Shown here: piece after piece, positions 63,475-64,000 of the stretch
Numbering within the stretch: position 1 is the first letter of the stretch
Layout of the letters: every line of letters starts with the position of its first letter
Origin: Allobosea sp. CRIB-10
GTDB taxonomy: Bacteria; Pseudomonadota; Alphaproteobacteria; Rhizobiales; Beijerinckiaceae
DNA length: 64,000 nt
Reading direction: 5' to 3'
Assembly: GCF_900112185.1 (NCBI RefSeq)
Contig: NZ_FOKP01000003.1
Coordinates: 124,001 to 188,000 of the forward strand
Notes under the pieces: generated by a model
What the model saw: only the letters and a program-made list of their open reading frames with translations
Told to the model about the DNA's origin: nothing
Databases searched by the model: none
Made by a program: the position numbers and the translations under genes

Positions 63475-64000
63475 ATGACCAGCATCTCCAGCCCCCTTGC
63501 CCGCCTGCCCGATCCGTCCGGGCCCGAGCTCGTCCTCGTGCTCGGCTCGGGCGGGGCGCGCGGGCTCAGCCATATCCCGGTGCTGGAGGCCCTCGATGAG
63601 CTCGGGCTGAAGCCTGCGCTGATCGCCGGCTCGTCGATGGGCGCGATCGTCGGCGCCGCCTATGCCGCGGGGCTCTCCGGCCGCGATCTGCGCGCCCATG
63701 TCGAGGCGAGCTTCCGCGACCGCGCCCGGGTGATCGCCAGGCTGCTCGAAGCCCGCATCGGCAAGATCGCCGATCTCTGGCGCGGCGGGCTCGGCAATCC
63801 CGTGCTGATCGACGGCGAACGCCTGCTCGACCTGTTCTGGCCGCAGGCCGTGCCTGATCGCTTCGAGGAGCTCGGGATCCCTTTCCTCAGCGTCGCGACC
63901 GACTATCATCTGCATGACGAGGTCATCCTCGGCAGCGGCCCGCTGACGCCGGCCGTCGCCGCCTCGCTGGCGATCCCCGGCCTGGTCAAGCCGGTGACGA
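63475..64000 (+). CDS. patatin-like phospholipase, N-terminal part (3' end outside window)
   Basis: The first 175 residues of a patatin-like lipid acyl hydrolase. The oxyanion hole is LGSGGARGLS (about 23-32), and the nucleophile Ser54 is in AGSSMGAIVG, the G-x-S-x-G serine. The catalytic Asp (DG motif) would lie beyond the window. No signal peptide or membrane segment in the visible part, so a cytoplasmic RssA/YchK-like protein is likely. The gene follows the dehalogenase by 27 bases. Confidence 0.9.
   Translation, partial: MTSISSPLARLPDPSGPELVLVLGSGGARGLSHIPVLEALDELGLKPALIAGSSMGAIVGAAYAAGLSGRDLRAHVEASFRDRARVIARLLEARIGKIADLWRGGLGNPVLIDGERLLDLFWPQAVPDRFEELGIPFLSVATDYHLHDEVILGSGPLTPAVAASLAIPGLVKPVT

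Noticed and set aside
62467..63915. Minus-strand open frame opposite vapC, the hydrolase and the patatin gene
   Set aside because: It spans three real plus-strand genes and has the low-complexity composition of a shadow.

Overview
The window is a GC-rich chromosomal segment of an alphaproteobacterium, most likely order Hyphomicrobiales (Rhizobiales). A Bosea-like or Methylobacterium-like genome is my best guess, but that is an inference from gene content. Supporting traits are: an F0 ATP synthase operon (atpI-B-E-b'-b) separate from the F1 genes; a coxB-coxA-ctaB-coxF-ctaG-ctaE-DUF983-surf1 block; the order phosphatase / DUF4170 / DUF374 acyltransferase / waaA / lpxK / DUF2093; and dispersed palindromic intergenic repeats typical of the group. 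No rRNA, tRNA, transposase, prophage or CRISPR array was seen.

Layout. 0-4 kb: 3' end of smc, then the F0 operon closed by a strong terminator. 4-6.2 kb: a periplasmic L,D-transpeptidase and a Phd/VapC-type toxin-antitoxin pair. 6.2-11.1 kb (minus): glycine cleavage operon gcvT-gcvH-gcvPA-gcvPB under a tandem glycine riboswitch, with a palindromic repeat inside the operon. 11.1-12.3 kb: a lipoprotein and an IalB-like periplasmic protein. 12.6-19.2 kb: aa3-type cytochrome c oxidase subunits and assembly factors. 19.4-26.3 kb: thrC, an M16 peptidase, an acetyltransferase, a membrane EAL/GGDEF protein and a small membrane protein, mostly joined by 4-base start/stop overlaps. 26.4-30.4 kb: YqgE, a DsbD-N-domain protein, a peroxiredoxin, a GNAT enzyme and a luciferase-like monooxygenase.

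30.4-33.3 kb is the least conventional stretch. It is a relatively AT-rich island of small minus-strand genes around cspA, with a tandem pair of paralogous unknown proteins, an apparently frameshifted gene and a dispersed repeat. 33.3-35.7 kb (minus): ispH-thrB-rnhA. 35.9-40.2 kb: KefB/C-like antiporter, MATE transporter, DUF937 protein. 40.2-43.8 kb: chemoreceptor, then a DUF1127 gene divergent from a LysR regulator. 43.8-45.9 kb (minus): three TadE/TadG-like pseudopilins, one with a long C-terminal extension, without the rest of a tad locus. 46.3-50 kb (minus): gshA, a YbdK-like carboxylate-amine ligase and rsmE.

50.1-57 kb: a Gln-rich exported protein, ubiA, a conserved hypothetical protein and the lipid A/Kdo cluster. 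57-64 kb: two exported hydrolases, xseA, purD, then a VapBC module whose toxin gene overlaps a gene that looks like fluoroacetate dehalogenase, and the start of a patatin-like phospholipase cut by the window edge.

Most of the window is core metabolism. The points most worth a second look are the small-gene island, the pseudopilin trio, a CuA motif variant in CoxB, the VapBC/dehalogenase unit, and a dispersed repeat whose ends provide the stop codons of two convergent genes.
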